From an uncultured Eubacterium sp. (GTDB lineage: Bacteria; Bacillota; Clostridia; Lachnospirales; Lachnospiraceae), in NCBI GenBank assembly GCA_910583555.1, contig CAJTXO010000014.1:52310-116309 (forward strand): 64,000 nucleotides of DNA, written 5' to 3'. Each line of letters opens with the position of its first letter. The stretch's first letter is position 1. The notes under the pieces were generated by a model. That model saw nothing but the letters and a program-made list of their open reading frames with translations. It had not been told where the DNA came from and made no database searches. Positions 51,420 through 60,558 of the stretch are shown here, in pieces. A program made the translations under genes and the position numbers.

Positions 51420-53741
51420 TCATACCCGGATATGTCTTCGGACTACCCCGGTCAGTTTTGCCGGCAGCTGGTTCAAATCCGTGATGTCCATAAAGGAATC
51501 GCCATAGATTCTTTCAATGTTCTGCTTGTCATCGCCAATGGCTGCCGCCACGAAAATAATGTTTTTCCGCTGGTATTCCTGCCGGATTCCCCGAAGGTCC
51601 TCTTCTGCCGCAGTTCCACCGTAACCGGTATCTGCCGGCTGCCCGTCGGACACAATCATTAAGATTTTAATCTCCTCCGGACGCTTTGACAGCTGCTCTG
51701 CCACAAACCGCAGGGCCGCCCCGTCACGGTTGCCGCCCCTGGCACTGATATCCATCATCCGGTACTGGTCCTCCTGATCAATGCTTTCAAACTCCGCATA
51801 GGAATACAAATCCACGGTGTCACGGTTACTGGAATCATACCCTGTGCTGTGCCCGTAAATCATGACCGGAATATCCAGTCCCCGGCAGAAATCATACAGG
51901 ATAATCGCCGTGGCTCTGGCATAGGTGCAGCGGTCACAGGAACTCATGGAACCGGATTCGTCCAACAACAGTCCCACTGCCATTTCCGGAATCTCATTGG
52001 GCAGGGAATTTTTATAAAACACCTTCCCGTCATTCCGGCACAGGGCATGGGTATCCAAACGCCTTCCCATCAGAAGCCCTGTCATCCTGCCGCCACGCCT
52101 GCTCTCCTTTAACTGCTTTACCAGGCTTTTCTGCATCTGTTTTGATATGACCAGCAACGAACCTGCAATCTGGTCATACTGTTCCACCAGTTCCTCATCC
52201 ACGCTGCTGATCCGGTTGACCCGGATGCCGACTCCCTCATGGATGTTGCCATAAGAGATATTCTGTGCCGTTTCATTCAGCTCCTGCAGCCGCTCGTTTT
52301 CTAACTGTTCACAGGCAGAACGCTCCGCCATCTTATCCAGCATCCGTTCAATATCGGCTGCTGCACGTTCATCGCATTCCCTCTCATAATCCTCATTGCG
52401 GCTGACTTCGCCGCCTGCCGGATTTGACACACTGGATGTCTGCGTGAGGGGTATCCTGCCCTGCTCCTGCTCTGTTGCTTTCTGTTTCCCCGTATTTCCC
52501 GCTTTTTGAGATGGCACCGGAGTCTCCTCACCAGAGGTTATTCCGGACGGATCCTCATTTTCATCTCCGGACTCATTTTCCCCGGTTTCCTCTGCTTCGT
52601 CAGACTCAGATTCCCCTTCGTCCGCTCCGCCGGTTTCCCCAGGCCCGGAACTTTCCTCTGATTCTTCCGCGTCGGCATGGGTTTTTGCCCGGTTTCCGGC
52701 AGTCTGTCCGCTGGAAATCTCCCCGGAGTCCTCCTCATCTGCCACCGGCCTGCTCACGCATCCCGTGGCACTGGTGGAAGTCCCGGCCAGGCTTCCCAGC
52801 CCTGCCTCCAGCAGTTCCTCCGCCGATATGCTCTCTCCGGCTGCTGTCATTTCATCACGCCGCTTTTTCATCTCTTCCAGATAATTCTCGATGTAATCCC
52901 ATAATCTTACCAGAATGGTATTTACCACATCACAGCGGGATTTGGCTGACTTTACCATTACTGCCTGATCAATTTCTGTAATGAGGCTGAATACCGACTG
53001 GATGCGCTCATCCGTTAACGGCTCATCCCCATATTTAATTTCCCCGAACAGGGCATAGGAAAGCATGACCTGAAGGATACTCTGGAAAATATGTCCGCCG
53101 TCCTCTTCCTGTTCTTTCATCTGTGTCACGTCAGGCATCAGTTTCCACTCCCGCTCCCGCAGGGTTTCCAATCCATAGCCTAATGTTCCCGGAAACTGGT
53201 TCAAGAAACGGTGCTCTATATAGCCGTCCTCCAGAACATTCCAGATATCATGCGCCACTTTTAGGAATAACTTTTTGTTCAGCTCATCCGCACGCACATA
53301 CTCCCAGACTGCCCTCTCATTCAGCTTATCCTTTGCCGTACTCAAATCAGGCGCCGCCGGATACCACCGTTCATCCAACAGGGCATTAAAGTAGGACTGG
53401 CTGCACAGAAAATCCGTATACAGCACATGCCCCAGTTCATGGGAAAACAGCCCGCAGACAATCTGGTAGCGGTTTTCCCGTCCCCTTACTTTCGTAACCA
53501 TCGGATGCCCTGCATTGATACGGATTACCTGGTTATTGGTATCTGCACCGTCCGGTACTTTCGGTTTCCAGTAGATGCTGACATGAACCCTCCGGTTATA
53601 ATGGTACCGTTTTGTCTGTGCCACTGCCATATCCTCAAAATGCCCGGCCAGTATCCTTGATGTAAAAAACTGCTTATCCGTGATCTTGCTCCGCTTTTCA
53701 TTCATTAAACGCTTGACTGTTTTGTGATTCACCCTTGCCAT
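51420..53741 (-). CDS. VWA protein with HExxH metallopeptidase-like domain (CobT-like)
   Basis: 773 residues. Domain 1 (about 1-320) has HELGH (101-105) and a downstream EDGYIE (171-176) that could be the third zinc ligand. A disordered, highly acidic linker spans about 335-430. The C-terminal VWA domain has LLLDESGSMSS (MIDAS Asp594, Ser596, Ser598) and MIVSDGQP. This is the partner class of MoxR AAA ATPases. The AAA gene lies upstream, 140 bp away. Start at 53741 follows AAAGGAGG. Confidence 0.85.
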   Translation of the reverse strand: MARVNHKTVKRLMNEKRSKITDKQFFTSRILAGHFEDMAVAQTKRYHYNRRVHVSIYWKPKVPDGADTNNQVIRINAGHPMVTKVRGRENRYQIVCGLFSHELGHVLYTDFLCSQSYFNALLDERWYPAAPDLSTAKDKLNERAVWEYVRADELNKKLFLKVAHDIWNVLEDGYIEHRFLNQFPGTLGYGLETLREREWKLMPDVTQMKEQEEDGGHIFQSILQVMLSYALFGEIKYGDEPLTDERIQSVFSLITEIDQAVMVKSAKSRCDVVNTILVRLWDYIENYLEEMKKRRDEMTAAGESISAEELLEAGLGSLAGTSTSATGCVSRPVADEEDSGEISSGQTAGNRAKTHADAEESEESSGPGETGGADEGESESDEAEETGENESGDENEDPSGITSGEETPVPSQKAGNTGKQKATEQEQGRIPLTQTSSVSNPAGGEVSRNEDYERECDERAAADIERMLDKMAERSACEQLENERLQELNETAQNISYGNIHEGVGIRVNRISSVDEELVEQYDQIAGSLLVISKQMQKSLVKQLKESRRGGRMTGLLMGRRLDTHALCRNDGKVFYKNSLPNEIPEMAVGLLLDESGSMSSCDRCTYARATAIILYDFCRGLDIPVMIYGHSTGYDSSNRDTVDLYSYAEFESIDQEDQYRMMDISARGGNRDGAALRFVAEQLSKRPEEIKILMIVSDGQPADTGYGGTAAEEDLRGIRQEYQRKNIIFVAAAIGDDKQNIERIYGDSFMDITDLNQLPAKLTGVVRRHIRV

Positions 53742-53880
53742 AGGGTACCTCCTTTCTTGTTGAAAACGCACTGCCGGAAAATTCCTGCAGTGCGTTTATG
53801 TCGTGTTTCTTATAACACCGTTGCTGTTTTTTTGCTTCCCGGTACAGGCAGTCCATTATCCCTGTCCGATAATGTCCTTC

Positions 53881-55755
53881 TTACACTGCCGCCCGCATTC
53901 TCTTCGGTGGAAAAATGGGTTCCAGCACCGCTGTAATGAGTGCCTCCCTGTCAATCTCATCCGAAGTTGCCTTGCTGATAATGGTATACAGCGCTGATTC
54001 ATAAGGGTTTCCCGTAATCTCAGTACTGATTACCCAGTCAATCAGGCTCCTCATGCCATACGAGCCGTCCGTGATACTGTTTTTCCGGCAGTAATCTGCC
54101 AGATCATTCACCACCTGCACCATCTGGGATACCTGGAACTCATCCGTGGCTCCCGTCACACTCATGGCACGCTGTACCATCACTTCCGGTTCCGGCAGCT
54201 CCACGTCTTTTACCAGGCTCATTCTGTCGATTACCGACTGGTTCATGCCCCGGCATCCCTCATAACTGACATTGGTAGTAACGACCACCACCGCATCCGG
54301 ATGCCTTTCAATGATTTCACCGGTCGGAAGGGTAATCCCTCCTGACTGCTCTAACAGGGAGTTTAATCCCACCAGAACGCCCGGCTGCACGATTGTCGTC
54401 GGCTCCTGTATTTCTATAACGTAGCCGTTCTTCAATGCTTTGATAAAATCCGTCTCCACATAAGAGTAGGTCTGTCCGCTGCTTTTAGAGCCTTCCGTCC
54501 GTCTGGAGAGCGCCTGTACTTTTTTTGTTACCATGTCAAGCACCACTGCCATGCAGTCCTGCGTACTGGCATTGTCATTTTCCTTCCCTGTCAGCTGCTG
54601 GTACACGCCGGCTGGATCAAAATCCATGTCATCCAGGTCCGGCAGCTCCATCAGTTTTGCCACGTTTTCATAGCTTATGCCGCCCATGCTTTTCAGCATG
54701 GCAAGCTCTTTGTCAAGCGTGGCATCCCCGGTCGAACCGGAATCCGAATCCGGAAAGATCATCCCCACAAAGTCATAAATCTCCGTGCCTGCTGAACAGG
54801 TGTATTTCATGTAGGGAAGATGCAGCCCTGCCGCAATCGCCTTCGCTCCCATCGTCTTACCGGTTCCTGCCGGTCCCCGTAAGAGGAAGTTCCGCATCTG
54901 CATGGATTTTCCTGTCGTTTCTTTTGCATGCCTGCAGATTTCCACCACTTCCGGCGGAATGATGTACCAGTCCGGTATTTCCGGCACCAGGCTCTCCTCC
55001 ACCGCATTCAGTGCCCGTCCCTGCATGACATACCTGCCCTCAAAATCTTCTTTCTCTACCAGAATGCCGGCTTTTTTGATCGTTGCCGGCCCGGTCTTTG
55101 CAAAGATGGTAAATTCCCCGGCGGTCACACTGACCGGGGTAAACGCCCCCGAATCCAGCTGTGCATTGGATACCCGCATCAGGTTGCCGGAAGCATCCAC
55201 ATCCAGTTTCAGATGGGCGCTGCATGTCTCATCCTTTATCCTGCGGTACGCATTGTCACACAAAACCGCCATGCTCTCCTTTGCCGCATCGAAATCCGGA
55301 TACCCTTTCTGGTACTGCTCATAGTAACGCTCATACTGTTCTGCAAATTCCTCATCCTCCATCAGAAACGGCATCATCGCCATAATAACAGCGGCGCCAT
55401 CCCTTCCTTTCGGGTTCATGGTGTAGGTTTCCATCATCTCCGTGTCTTTATTGTAGACACTGGCTAATGCCATCCCTTTGGAACGGTCATAGACCGCCAG
55501 ATGATAGGCTGATTCCTCCACAGAGGATTTATATTCTGCCACGGAACGGTGGTCAATCAGGCCAACCGCCCCTTCGCCTGTCCCACTCATACACTGGCAG
55601 ACCGCATGGACTGCCTTGATCATGGTACAGTTTATGGTTGCTTCCGTCCCGCTTCCATACTTGGACGTAACCTTTACTTTTTTACTCGCCATCGTATCAA
55701 ATGGTTCCGGAAGATTGCGGCTGAAATTAAAAATGTTGTTCATGTTTGTACTCAT
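53881..55755 (-). CDS. MoxR-type AAA ATPase
   Basis: 624 residues. A unique N-terminal domain (1-260) precedes the ATPase core: Walker A GPAGTGKT (294-301), Walker B region near EIQEPTTIVQPGVLVGLNSLLEQSG, and sensor GDAVVVVTTNVSYEGCRGMNQSVIDR (read in parts). MoxR-VWA pairs act as chaperone-like remodelers in other systems. Position next to the HExxH-VWA gene indicates they work together. Start follows AAAGGGAAT. Confidence 0.87.
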   Translation of the reverse strand: MSTNMNNIFNFSRNLPEPFDTMASKKVKVTSKYGSGTEATINCTMIKAVHAVCQCMSGTGEGAVGLIDHRSVAEYKSSVEESAYHLAVYDRSKGMALASVYNKDTEMMETYTMNPKGRDGAAVIMAMMPFLMEDEEFAEQYERYYEQYQKGYPDFDAAKESMAVLCDNAYRRIKDETCSAHLKLDVDASGNLMRVSNAQLDSGAFTPVSVTAGEFTIFAKTGPATIKKAGILVEKEDFEGRYVMQGRALNAVEESLVPEIPDWYIIPPEVVEICRHAKETTGKSMQMRNFLLRGPAGTGKTMGAKAIAAGLHLPYMKYTCSAGTEIYDFVGMIFPDSDSGSTGDATLDKELAMLKSMGGISYENVAKLMELPDLDDMDFDPAGVYQQLTGKENDNASTQDCMAVVLDMVTKKVQALSRRTEGSKSSGQTYSYVETDFIKALKNGYVIEIQEPTTIVQPGVLVGLNSLLEQSGGITLPTGEIIERHPDAVVVVTTNVSYEGCRGMNQSVIDRMSLVKDVELPEPEVMVQRAMSVTGATDEFQVSQMVQVVNDLADYCRKNSITDGSYGMRSLIDWVISTEITGNPYESALYTIISKATSDEIDREALITAVLEPIFPPKRMRAAV

Positions 55756-55781
55756 AGATATTCCCTTTCTGCTTTCTGAAG

Positions 55782-56513
55782 CTATAAAATGATTGTGATT
55801 CCATCGGTTACAATTTTTACCCTGTCAAGCCCTGCCCGTTCCAGTTCCCGGCAGATATCCGGCCAGCTCTCCGGAGACGGCAGTTCTTCCAAAGGTATCA
55901 GAACTTCGTTTTTTCCCTGCCCGATCGCCTCATTGCAGCGTTCGTTCAGTTCCAGAATGTGTGCCTCACTCCATTCAAAGGCCAGCAGCTCATAATTGTC
56001 TGCCGCCGGCTCTGTGTCAAAACCATCGTCCCCTTCCGGTTCCGGGGATACCGGTTCCTTATTTTGTTCCGGCTGGTAATCAATCCCTGCCACCTGAAGG
56101 TTCCGGTGCAGCACTTCTGCCCTGCGGTAGCCTCCGGCCCGGTTCAGGAGAATAAACACCTCTCCGCCAGACATAATCTCCTGCATGGCATCCGGTGTTT
56201 CCCATACCCATCTGGCTTCGGGATAATCCTTTACCACCAGCTCCGTAATCTTCGCCTGTATGATGGAATATGCCATCTGCTCCAGGTCCTTTATCGTTGG
56301 GTTTGGTTTCGGTTCCGGCAGCAAGGGCACTGGTGTCAGCACCTCGATTTTGTCCGGCCTGCTGCACAGCGTCTTTAGCGCCGCTGCAAAGATTCCCAGT
56401 ATCATCAGCAGAAGGATGGGCCAGAGCCTGCAGATAACAGAAAGCAATGCCAGCATCCCCAACAAAATCAGGATGTCAGCGGCTGTCCTGCCTTTCTTTT
56501 CTTTCCGGTTCAT
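55782..56513 (-). CDS. Membrane protein of unknown function
   Basis: 243 residues. A hydrophobic pair near the N-terminus (ADILILLGMLALLSVICRLWPILLLMILGIFAAAL) suggests one or two membrane spans; the rest is cytoplasmic or external, acidic, with no known domain. Its ATG overlaps the upstream stop (ATGA), and it immediately precedes the AAA ATPase, so it may anchor that system. Confidence 0.7.
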   Translation of the reverse strand: MNRKEKKGRTAADILILLGMLALLSVICRLWPILLLMILGIFAAALKTLCSRPDKIEVLTPVPLLPEPKPNPTIKDLEQMAYSIIQAKITELVVKDYPEARWVWETPDAMQEIMSGGEVFILLNRAGGYRRAEVLHRNLQVAGIDYQPEQNKEPVSPEPEGDDGFDTEPAADNYELLAFEWSEAHILELNERCNEAIGQGKNEVLIPLEELPSPESWPDICRELERAGLDRVKIVTDGITIIL

Positions 56514-56902
56514 AGGCACTCCTGCTCCTTTCTGCAGCGTTCCGGCGGAATCAGGATGTGCAGCTGGCTGCATTCCTCCAAAGAGGACTTTTTCCTGACC
56601 GCTATGGCGACTGCCTGGGACTTCACATCACACTCCAGTTTTCCTGACCGGCTTCTGAAAGTCCGAAAATCCGTCCCCAGTATGAGCCGCTTTCTGGCTC
56701 CCTTCATGCGGGTAACACCCAAACAGAACTCATCCGCCTTTTGGTAGACCAGGATTTCATACTGCCTATCTGCCGGCAGGACGTGGAGAATTTCCTGAAT
56801 CTCATCCCCTGTCAGTCCGCCTCCGGTTTTGGTATGTAGCGCTGCTTTGAATTTTGCATTCCTCTCCTGCTCCGTGAGGAGAAGAAAACCTTTGTTTTTC
56901 AT
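56510..56902 (-). CDS. Element protein of unknown function
   Basis: 130 residues from ATG 56902 (AAAGGAG). MKNKGFLLLTEQERNAKFKAALHTKTGGGLTGDEIQEIL; basic C-terminal half with RKRLILGTDFRTF and CRKEQECL. No family recognised. It begins the AAA/VWA group after the terminator that follows the SSB gene. Confidence 0.68.
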   Translation of the reverse strand: MKNKGFLLLTEQERNAKFKAALHTKTGGGLTGDEIQEILHVLPADRQYEILVYQKADEFCLGVTRMKGARKRLILGTDFRTFRSRSGKLECDVKSQAVAIAVRKKSSLEECSQLHILIPPERCRKEQECL

Positions 56903-56927
56903 GGAATCATCTCCTTTCCCATAACGT

Positions 56928-56974
56928 AAAAAGACCGCACACAAGACTACGAAACGTAACTTATGTGCGGTCTT
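56928..56974 (-). terminator. Terminator downstream of the SSB gene
   Basis: AAGACCGCACA (56931-56941) and TGTGCGGTCTT (56964-56974) are perfect 11-bp arms; on the minus strand the stem is followed by TTTTTACG. It would reduce read-through from SSB into the AAA/VWA group. Confidence 0.78.
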
Positions 56975-57003
56975 TCACGCATGTATTTGATTGTTGTGCC
57001 ATG

Positions 57004-57543
57004 CTAGTCCTGAAACAGGTTGTTGCCGCCAAACGCTTCAAATCCCATAAATCCATCCGATTCCATTGGATCTGCCTGCTGTGCGGCTGCAGATGCCTGT
57101 CCCGGATTTACCGGAGCCGCTCCTGCCGGTGCTGCCTGCTGGTACTGGCCAGCTGCCTGATTCTGCCCCTGGGACTGGTTCTGTCCGGCATTCTGGTTCT
57201 CACCGGATTTCCCGACATAGGCATACTCAATATCCTCCACGATAAGGACATGCTGGCTTTTTTCCTTTTTTGTTTCCTGGTCGGTCCATTTTTCCTCATC
57301 CAGCCTCGCTGTCAGATTGACAAAGGAACCTTCCTTCAGTTTCATCTTTTTGATTCTCTCGCAGACGGAGCCAAAGGCTTTTACGGATATATTCAGCCAG
57401 CGGTAATTTCCCTCTACACGGCTGTCATATACCTTCTGTCCGATACGGAACCTCACAGACTCCCCATTTTCAGAAAATTTCAGTGCTGCTGCACCTTCGT
57501 ATCCTTTGGATACCACTACGTTTGTTGCAAATGTCTTAAACAT
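57004..57543 (-). CDS. ssb: Single-stranded DNA-binding protein
   Basis: 179 residues. An OB fold is suggested by VRFRIGQKVYDSRVEGNYRWLNISVKAFGSVCERIKKMKLKEGSFVNLTARLDEEKW (read in parts), followed by a Gln/Asn/Ala-rich linker and a short tail GGNNLFQD in place of the usual DDDIPF. It should protect single-stranded element DNA. First gene after promoter-attenuator leader B. Start at 57543 follows AAAGGAG. Confidence 0.83.
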   Translation of the reverse strand: MFKTFATNVVVSKGYEGAAALKFSENGESVRFRIGQKVYDSRVEGNYRWLNISVKAFGSVCERIKKMKLKEGSFVNLTARLDEEKWTDQETKKEKSQHVLIVEDIEYAYVGKSGENQNAGQNQSQGQNQAAGQYQQAAPAGAAPVNPGQASAAAQQADPMESDGFMGFEAFGGNNLFQD

Positions 57544-57628
57544 AAGCATTCTCCTTTCTGGCAGATGTGTCCTGCCTTAACATGTATTTATTTCAACCTG
57601 GCCTGCAGGCGGAAACCACAGATAACAT

Positions 57629-57769
57629 GCGGAAAATTTTCCGCAACAAAAAAAGTGCCAAAAAGCACACTCTGGTGCTGATTGACACTTTGTAACCTGA
57701 ATACTCTGTATTTCTAAAATAACCTGATACTGATATAGCAACTATACCATATCCCGCCTGCATCGTCAA
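57629..57769 (-). promoter_or_regulatory. Promoter-attenuator leader B
   Basis: Minus strand: TTGACG (57764-57769), 17 bp, TATAGT (57741-57746), then GCTATATCAGTATC. About 50 nt on, AAGTGTCAA/TTGGCACTT with inner AGCAC/GTGCT (57653-57690) forms a stem followed by TTTTTTT. Next is the palindrome GCGGAAAATTTTCCGC (57629-57644). The order and the shared 13-mer match leader A. Confidence 0.75.
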
Positions 57770-57788
57770 ATCATTCTTTATTTTTCTT

Positions 57789-57956
57789 TTAGTCCTTCTG
57801 ACCGATACTGCTGGTCAGTTCCCTTTTGACAAAATCAAGGGCCACCTGCACCCGCCGGACATCAAACGTATAAGTACCGTCTTCCCTTTCATTGCGGTCT
57901 ATTTCTTCCCTGATTTCCTGCAAAAGCTGATATAATGCTTCTTTTTCCGTTTCCAT
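57789..57956 (-). CDS. Small helical protein
   Basis: 55 residues from ATG 57956 (CGGAGG). METEKEALYQLLQEIREEIDRNEREDGTYTFDVRRVQVALDFVKREL: mostly helix, possibly a coiled coil. No family recognised. It is the last small gene before leader B. Confidence 0.6.
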   Translation of the reverse strand: METEKEALYQLLQEIREEIDRNEREDGTYTFDVRRVQVALDFVKRELTSSIGQKD

Positions 57957-57993
57957 AACTACCTCCGAATGCACACGTTTTTTGTAGCACACA

Positions 57994-58060
57994 AGGAACT
58001 AAAGTTCCTAAAAGTTTGGGCTTGTGCCCCCAAACTTCCAATACAAACACAGTTTGTATT
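57994..58060. other. Three consecutive palindromes, candidate oriT
   Basis: AGGAACT-aa-AGTTCCT (57994-58009), AAGTTTGGG...CCCAAACTT (58012-58037) and AATACAAAC-aca-GTTTGTATT (58040-58060) follow one another in the only longer intergenic space here. Stacked perfect inverted repeats of this kind are usual at transfer origins. No relaxase gene is in view, so the role is a proposal; a termination or regulatory function is possible. Confidence 0.4.
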
Positions 58061-58083
58061 GTGAAACCATTCATTTTTCACCT

Positions 58084-58524
58084 TTACCTATGAATCGCCA
58101 TTGCGTAATAATTTCCGATGATATATTCCCCGTCACGCTCATACACAGGTGTTTTCTCTGCCACATAGACAACAATAGTGTCCCCCTCTGACAGTTTGCT
58201 TATGCGGTATCTGACCGGAATTTTCACAGTCCCCTGCTCCAGTGCCAAATGGACAGCCCGAACCTGCTTTCGCAATCCTGACGTATCTATGCGGATACAC
58301 TGCCCCTGCAGACACATATAGTTTCCCCCTGCCACCTGCACAAACAACCAAACCCCACTGCCTGCCAGCCAGAGTATACATAAAATACATGGCAGGAGCA
58401 GATACAAATCCCTGCTTCCTGTCATAAGAAACAGTAGCATCATCAAAAACAGTCCTCCGCCCCCAGACCGGAATAATACCTGCCTCTGTAATGCCTTCGG
58501 CATTTTTATCCACTTTTCTTTCAC
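58084..58524 (-). CDS. Membrane protein of unknown function
   Basis: 146 residues, GTG start after AAGGGGG. Two hydrophobic spans (GGGLFLMMLLFLMTG and LYLLLPCILCILWLAGSGVWLFV), then a beta-rich soluble tail. No family recognised; could be a small envelope protein of the element. Confidence 0.65.
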   Translation of the reverse strand: MKEKWIKMPKALQRQVLFRSGGGGLFLMMLLFLMTGSRDLYLLLPCILCILWLAGSGVWLFVQVAGGNYMCLQGQCIRIDTSGLRKQVRAVHLALEQGTVKIPVRYRISKLSEGDTIVVYVAEKTPVYERDGEYIIGNYYAMAIHR

Positions 58525-58535
58525 CGTAATCCCCC

Positions 58536-59102
58536 TTACACAATCAGTATTTTCTTTTTCTTCAAAAGCCGCATCAAAGCCTCTACTACCTCATCACGAC
58601 ACTCTGCCTGTTCCATTTGGTGTTCCAGCAGGTTGTCCTGTATAATGTCTTTCGTGTAAATCGTCTCAATCAGTTTCTGACGATTTCTAATACCGAACAT
58701 TTCACTGTCTGCTGCTATGTGGTGTTCCTGAAGAAAAACCAGTTCTGCCACAGACAGGTGAAGCCCTGCTTTCCGCATCCATGTATCCAGCTGCAGTTCC
58801 AGACCACTCAGCCTACTGCTCATATGCCGGTTCTGCTTTACCGGACAGCAGACGCACCGAGTAAGAATCCGGTATTTGTATACTGAACCCGCTTCTACTT
58901 CCATCTCTGCTAATCCTTTATCAGCCAAATATCGGACTGCCTGCTCTTCTGTCTCTGATTCAGTCATATCAAACCCGAACCTGCCCTTCAGCCATACAGC
59001 AGCTTCCCTTCCCTGAAGCTGAAATTTTTGATTTCCCCTCTTCAGAAAAAGATTTCCTATTACCGACTCCGGACACACCATGCCTTTCGATATATATAAC
59101 AT
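58536..59102 (-). CDS. Cysteine-containing element protein
   Basis: 188 residues. Winged-helix-like stretches (EAAVWLKGRFGF, EEQAVRYLADKGLAEMEV) and a CVCCP cluster at about 83-87 suggest a regulator or zinc/iron protein. C-terminal part helical (MRLLKKKKILIV). No family named. Start follows AGGAGG. Confidence 0.65.
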   Translation of the reverse strand: MLYISKGMVCPESVIGNLFLKRGNQKFQLQGREAAVWLKGRFGFDMTESETEEQAVRYLADKGLAEMEVEAGSVYKYRILTRCVCCPVKQNRHMSSRLSGLELQLDTWMRKAGLHLSVAELVFLQEHHIAADSEMFGIRNRQKLIETIYTKDIIQDNLLEHQMEQAECRDEVVEALMRLLKKKKILIV

Positions 59103-59167
59103 CTGCCTTACCTCCTACACATTTTAATTTTATTACACGACGAATAGCCCTGATTTACAACAGTTTT

Positions 59168-59665
59168 TTAAAGCACATACATCATGCCAACGCACAAGGC
59201 AACAATCAACAGGACCGCACCTATAATCACAATCAATTTCTTTATCAGATTTTTATCCATGCCTTCACTGAACCCTCCCTCATCCGCAGGAAGAATATCA
59301 TCATAATAACCGTCATAATCATCTTCTGAACCAGTTTCCGATATCTGCTCCGGCTCTTTTGCTGGTTTTACTGACTGGCTTTTCTCTTCGGGCAGTTTTG
59401 GTAATCTCTGTTTCTTTTTCGTTGTCTGTTTTTTGACTCTGGAAAAATTCTGTTTTTGTGGTGATTTCTGACTGCGCTTTCCAGATGTTTTTTCTTTCTG
59501 GGATTCCGTGTCTAACCCTGCAACTTCCTGAGCTACCTCATCATGGTCATTGTTCTGGGCTACGCTACTCTCCTCATCTTTTATCGGCAATTTTTTCCCG
59601 CACTCCATGCAAAAAGAAACAGCACTGTCTATAAGAACAGTGCCGCAATAAGGACAATATTTCAT
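59168..59665 (-). CDS. Zinc-ribbon single-pass membrane protein
   Basis: 165 residues. N-terminal zinc ribbon MKYCPYCGTVLIDSAVSFCMECGKKL (CxxC twice), a long Lys/Ser/Gln-rich disordered middle, and a C-terminal membrane segment (LIVIIGAVLLIVALCVGMMYVL). Tail-anchored; role unknown. Start at 59665 follows AAGGAGG. Own promoter upstream. Confidence 0.75.
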   Translation of the reverse strand: MKYCPYCGTVLIDSAVSFCMECGKKLPIKDEESSVAQNNDHDEVAQEVAGLDTESQKEKTSGKRSQKSPQKQNFSRVKKQTTKKKQRLPKLPEEKSQSVKPAKEPEQISETGSEDDYDGYYDDILPADEGGFSEGMDKNLIKKLIVIIGAVLLIVALCVGMMYVL

Positions 59666-59737
59666 TTTGCCTAAGCCTCCTTTTCTGAATTTAATAAGTG
59701 AGTCTTTCAAAAGAAAAACCCACTTGTAGACAATATG

Positions 59738-59766
59738 ATTGTATCAGATTTACGTTTGCATGTCAT
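59738..59766 (-). promoter_or_regulatory. Promoter of the zinc-ribbon gene group
   Basis: Minus strand ATGACA (59761-59766), 17 bp, TACAAT (59738-59743), about 70 nt before the zinc-ribbon ATG. Five of six -35 bases match consensus. Confidence 0.6.
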
Positions 59767-59905
59767 CGGCATGGATGCGCCATTTTTGTGCCATAGAATA
59801 TGACATAATATTATTTCGATATATTTTCATAAACGGTGTGGCACGAGAGGATAAGAAGTACGTCAATTATCTTATACGTTTTCGGAAATTTATCAAAGTT
59901 ATGTA

Positions 59906-60558
59906 CCCCCATTTCAAATGGGGGTTTACCAACAGCCCCTCCAGGGCTAAGTACCGGTTCCGCCAGAGGCGGGATTTCGCAGCACCATTATTACTGGTTG
60001 CCTTCTAAAGAAGGCTTACTGTTTTCTTCCATCCTCTAGTTTATCATTTTCTTCTTGTTCTTGAATATATTTTCTTACTGTTTCTTCATTTACATTTCCT
60101 ACCGTACTAACATAATATCCCCTCACCCCAAAATGTCTGTCTCCCCACTTTTGACGATATTCCGGATGTCTATCAAACAACATCAAAGAACTTTTCCCTT
60201 TTAAGTATGACATAAATTCTGAAACACACATTTTAGGTGGAATTGCGACATACATGTGAACATGATCTCCACATACCTTACCATCGATTAACTCTACTTG
60301 TTTCATCTCACAAAGCTTACTGATGATTTCCACCAAATCTTTTTTTGTCTCTCCATACATAATTTTCCTTCGCCATTTTGGAATAAACACAATATGATAC
60401 GTGCAATTCCATCGTGTATGTTGTATACTTTGATTATCCATTTTGGATACCTCCTATGCTTTGATATGGCCTGCGAAACCAATATCATTATAGAATAGGG
60501 GTTTTTAGTACTCTAGGTAACGCTACGGCTTTGCCTCGGCCCCCATTTCAAATGGGGG
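59906..60558 (-). mobile_element. IS200/IS605-type insertion sequence
   Basis: Identical 19-bp hairpins CCCCCATTT-c-AAATGGGGG lie at 59906-59924 and 60540-60558, flanking a Y1 transposase gene. Hairpin ends and a size of about 0.65-0.7 kb are normal for IS200-like elements, which move as single strands and leave no terminal inverted repeats or target duplication. True ends lie slightly outside the hairpins. Confidence 0.8.
60016..60441 (-). CDS. tnpA: IS200/IS605 TnpA (Y1 HUH transposase)
   Basis: 141 residues. TRWNCTYHIVFIPKWRRK at the start, the HUH site GDHVHMYVAIPP, and the catalytic tyrosine region WGDRHFGVRGYYVSTVG. Length is normal and there is no interruption, so the element could be active. 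No TnpB is present. Confidence 0.92.
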   Translation of the reverse strand: MDNQSIQHTRWNCTYHIVFIPKWRRKIMYGETKKDLVEIISKLCEMKQVELIDGKVCGDHVHMYVAIPPKMCVSEFMSYLKGKSSLMLFDRHPEYRQKWGDRHFGVRGYYVSTVGNVNEETVRKYIQEQEENDKLEDGRKQ

